From positions 2,196,150-2,260,149 of the forward strand of contig NZ_AP019783.1 in the NCBI RefSeq assembly GCF_019670005.1: a stretch of 64,000 nt of DNA. The letters run 5' to 3'. The notes below the pieces were generated by a model, which saw only the letters and a list, made by a program, of their open reading frames with translations, was not told the origin of the DNA and did not search any database. The translations under genes were made by a program, and so were the position numbers. This DNA is from Methylomagnum ishizawai. GTDB taxonomy: Bacteria > Pseudomonadota > Gammaproteobacteria > Methylococcales > Methylococcaceae. This document shows, piece by piece, positions 63,025 to 64,000 of the stretch (positions are counted from its first letter, which is position 1; every line of letters begins with the position of its first letter).

Positions 63025-64000
63025 ATGACTGTCGATGAAGGCGTCGCCGACGATTGGATGGCGAAATATCTGGCCCTGCCCGAAAAAGAGCGCGAGGCTA
63101 TCAATCTACTGGCGGTGAATTGGGGACCGCTGTCGGTGAACCAAATTAAGAACAGTTTGGGCATCACCTCCAAAACCCGGCTGAGTACCGAAGCCTGCGA
63201 GCGCCAAGGATTTTTGGTGCGGGTGCGGGGCCGGATGCCCAGCGCCAGCACCGGCCACCTGCTCAAATGCGCCCCGGATTGGATCGAGCGGGTGGCCCGG
63301 CACTTGGCCGCCGAGGGGCGGTTCGAGTCCTTCGCCCAACGCGCCCGCGAGGCCTGGCCGTTCGGGCGGAGCCTGACTGGATTTCGGACCGAGCCGGGGG
63401 ATTTCCAATTCCAGAGCCCCGAGCAATTGATCCGCGAAGTGCGGATCGGGCTTTATCTCAACGACGAGGCGTATAGCGAGCGCATGTGCGCCATGTTGCG
63501 GCGGACCCGCTATAGCTATTACGGCCCGGAATGGAGCTTGTTCGAAAATCCGCGGGTGGTGTACGCCATGATTTGCGCCAATCCTTTCGATGGCGATTGG
63601 TTCCGGGGTTTGTCGGCCAGCGTCCGCAAGGCGGCGCTGCCCGGCACGGCGTATCAACTCACCATGGACTGGCAACTGGACCCGGCGGCCTACCACATGC
63701 TGGCCGAGCAAAACCGCGAGTTGGGCGGGGCCGGTGCGATCATGGCCCTGGCCGCCTTGCTGCGCGGCGAGCCACAAGCGGCGCAGGATTGGTTGGCCGG
63801 GCTGAAGCCGGGGGCCGAAACCGCCAGCGTCCAGGGCATCCTGGACCTGCTGCGCGGCCAGGACGACGCGGCCATCAAAAGTTTCGAGGAAGCCCTGCGC
63901 CACTACCGCCGGGAAAGCGGCCAGCGCAAAGTTTTCCCGCCGGGCCTGGGCGGGGTGTTCTACCTGCTGGCCCTGAGCCTCCGCAACCAGGGCAAGGACA
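63025..64000 (+). CDS. Unidentified protein, N-terminal part (runs off right edge)
   Basis: The frame is open from ATG 63025, with GAGG nine bases upstream, to the end of the window (325 residues visible). The N-terminal ~90 residues look like a winged-helix-type module (KEREAINLLAVNWGPLSVNQ, then IKNSLGITSKTRLSTEACER). The last part is helical and tetratricopeptide-like (GILDLLRGQDDAAIKSFEEA). There is no signal peptide. It could be the regulatory front end of a larger protein, but no catalytic motif is visible before the edge, so I do not assign a function. Confidence 0.75.
   Translation, partial: MTVDEGVADDWMAKYLALPEKEREAINLLAVNWGPLSVNQIKNSLGITSKTRLSTEACERQGFLVRVRGRMPSASTGHLLKCAPDWIERVARHLAAEGRFESFAQRAREAWPFGRSLTGFRTEPGDFQFQSPEQLIREVRIGLYLNDEAYSERMCAMLRRTRYSYYGPEWSLFENPRVVYAMICANPFDGDWFRGLSASVRKAALPGTAYQLTMDWQLDPAAYHMLAEQNRELGGAGAIMALAALLRGEPQAAQDWLAGLKPGAETASVQGILDLLRGQDDAAIKSFEEALRHYRRESGQRKVFPPGLGGVFYLLALSLRNQGKD

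Overview
The window is a high-GC bacterial chromosome segment with dense genes and strong G/C third-position bias. mtdA and fchA side by side (C1 transfer between methylene- and formyl-tetrahydrofolate), together with LapD/LapG, TonB/ExbD, GspA/GspB and two-partner secretion genes, point to a methylotrophic gammaproteobacterium. A Methylococcaceae-type methanotroph is my best inference. No tRNA, rRNA, insertion sequence, prophage or CRISPR array was seen.

Left part (1-5.6 kb): the end of an AT-richer gene, an Ala/Pro-rich orphan, an ECF-type sigma factor with an unusual N-terminal extension, a long AT-rich non-coding stretch, then a fumarylacetoacetase-family gene, a 72-aa orphan and fchA on the minus strand, divergent from mtdA.

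Sulfur nanocompartment (5.6-12.4 kb): the minus-strand operon cysK - serine O-acetyltransferase - family 2A encapsulin (SrpI type) - cysteine desulfurase. The desulfurase carries a ~320-residue Pro/Ala-rich N-terminal extension with three YFL motifs and is the predicted cargo. The operon has an intrinsic terminator at its end and a second, perfect one in its 5' leader, suggesting attenuation. A divergent sigma-54 activator gene shares a short region holding a perfect 9-4-9 palindrome and an FNR-like box. A DUF1778/GNAT toxin-antitoxin pair follows.

Energised two-partner secretion cluster (13.3-39.4 kb, all minus strand): XRE-cupin regulator, two PKD-repeat paralogues, a periplasmic binding-like protein, a 3587-residue TpsA adhesin, an ExbB-like channel fused to exported DUF2341/LamG domains, ExbD, TonB, a Porin_5-type barrel, a periplasmic coiled-coil protein and the TpsB transporter. 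A dedicated proton-motive-force module between a TpsA and its TpsB is the most unusual layout in the window. A YezD-family gene lies just upstream.

Signalling and surface region (40.4-52.3 kb): a hybrid histidine kinase with an ethylene-receptor-like copper-binding sensor domain and four PAS domains; lapD and lapG preceded by a membrane-anchored metzincin with five Calx-beta repeats; a porin coupled to a small PstS-like protein.

Right part (52.4-64 kb): a BFD-like [2Fe-2S] protein, a slipin, a DUF1501/DUF1800 pair, a phytase-esterase-like secreted protein, several small secreted or membrane orphans, gspA/gspB for type II secretion assembly, and an unidentified gene running off the right edge.
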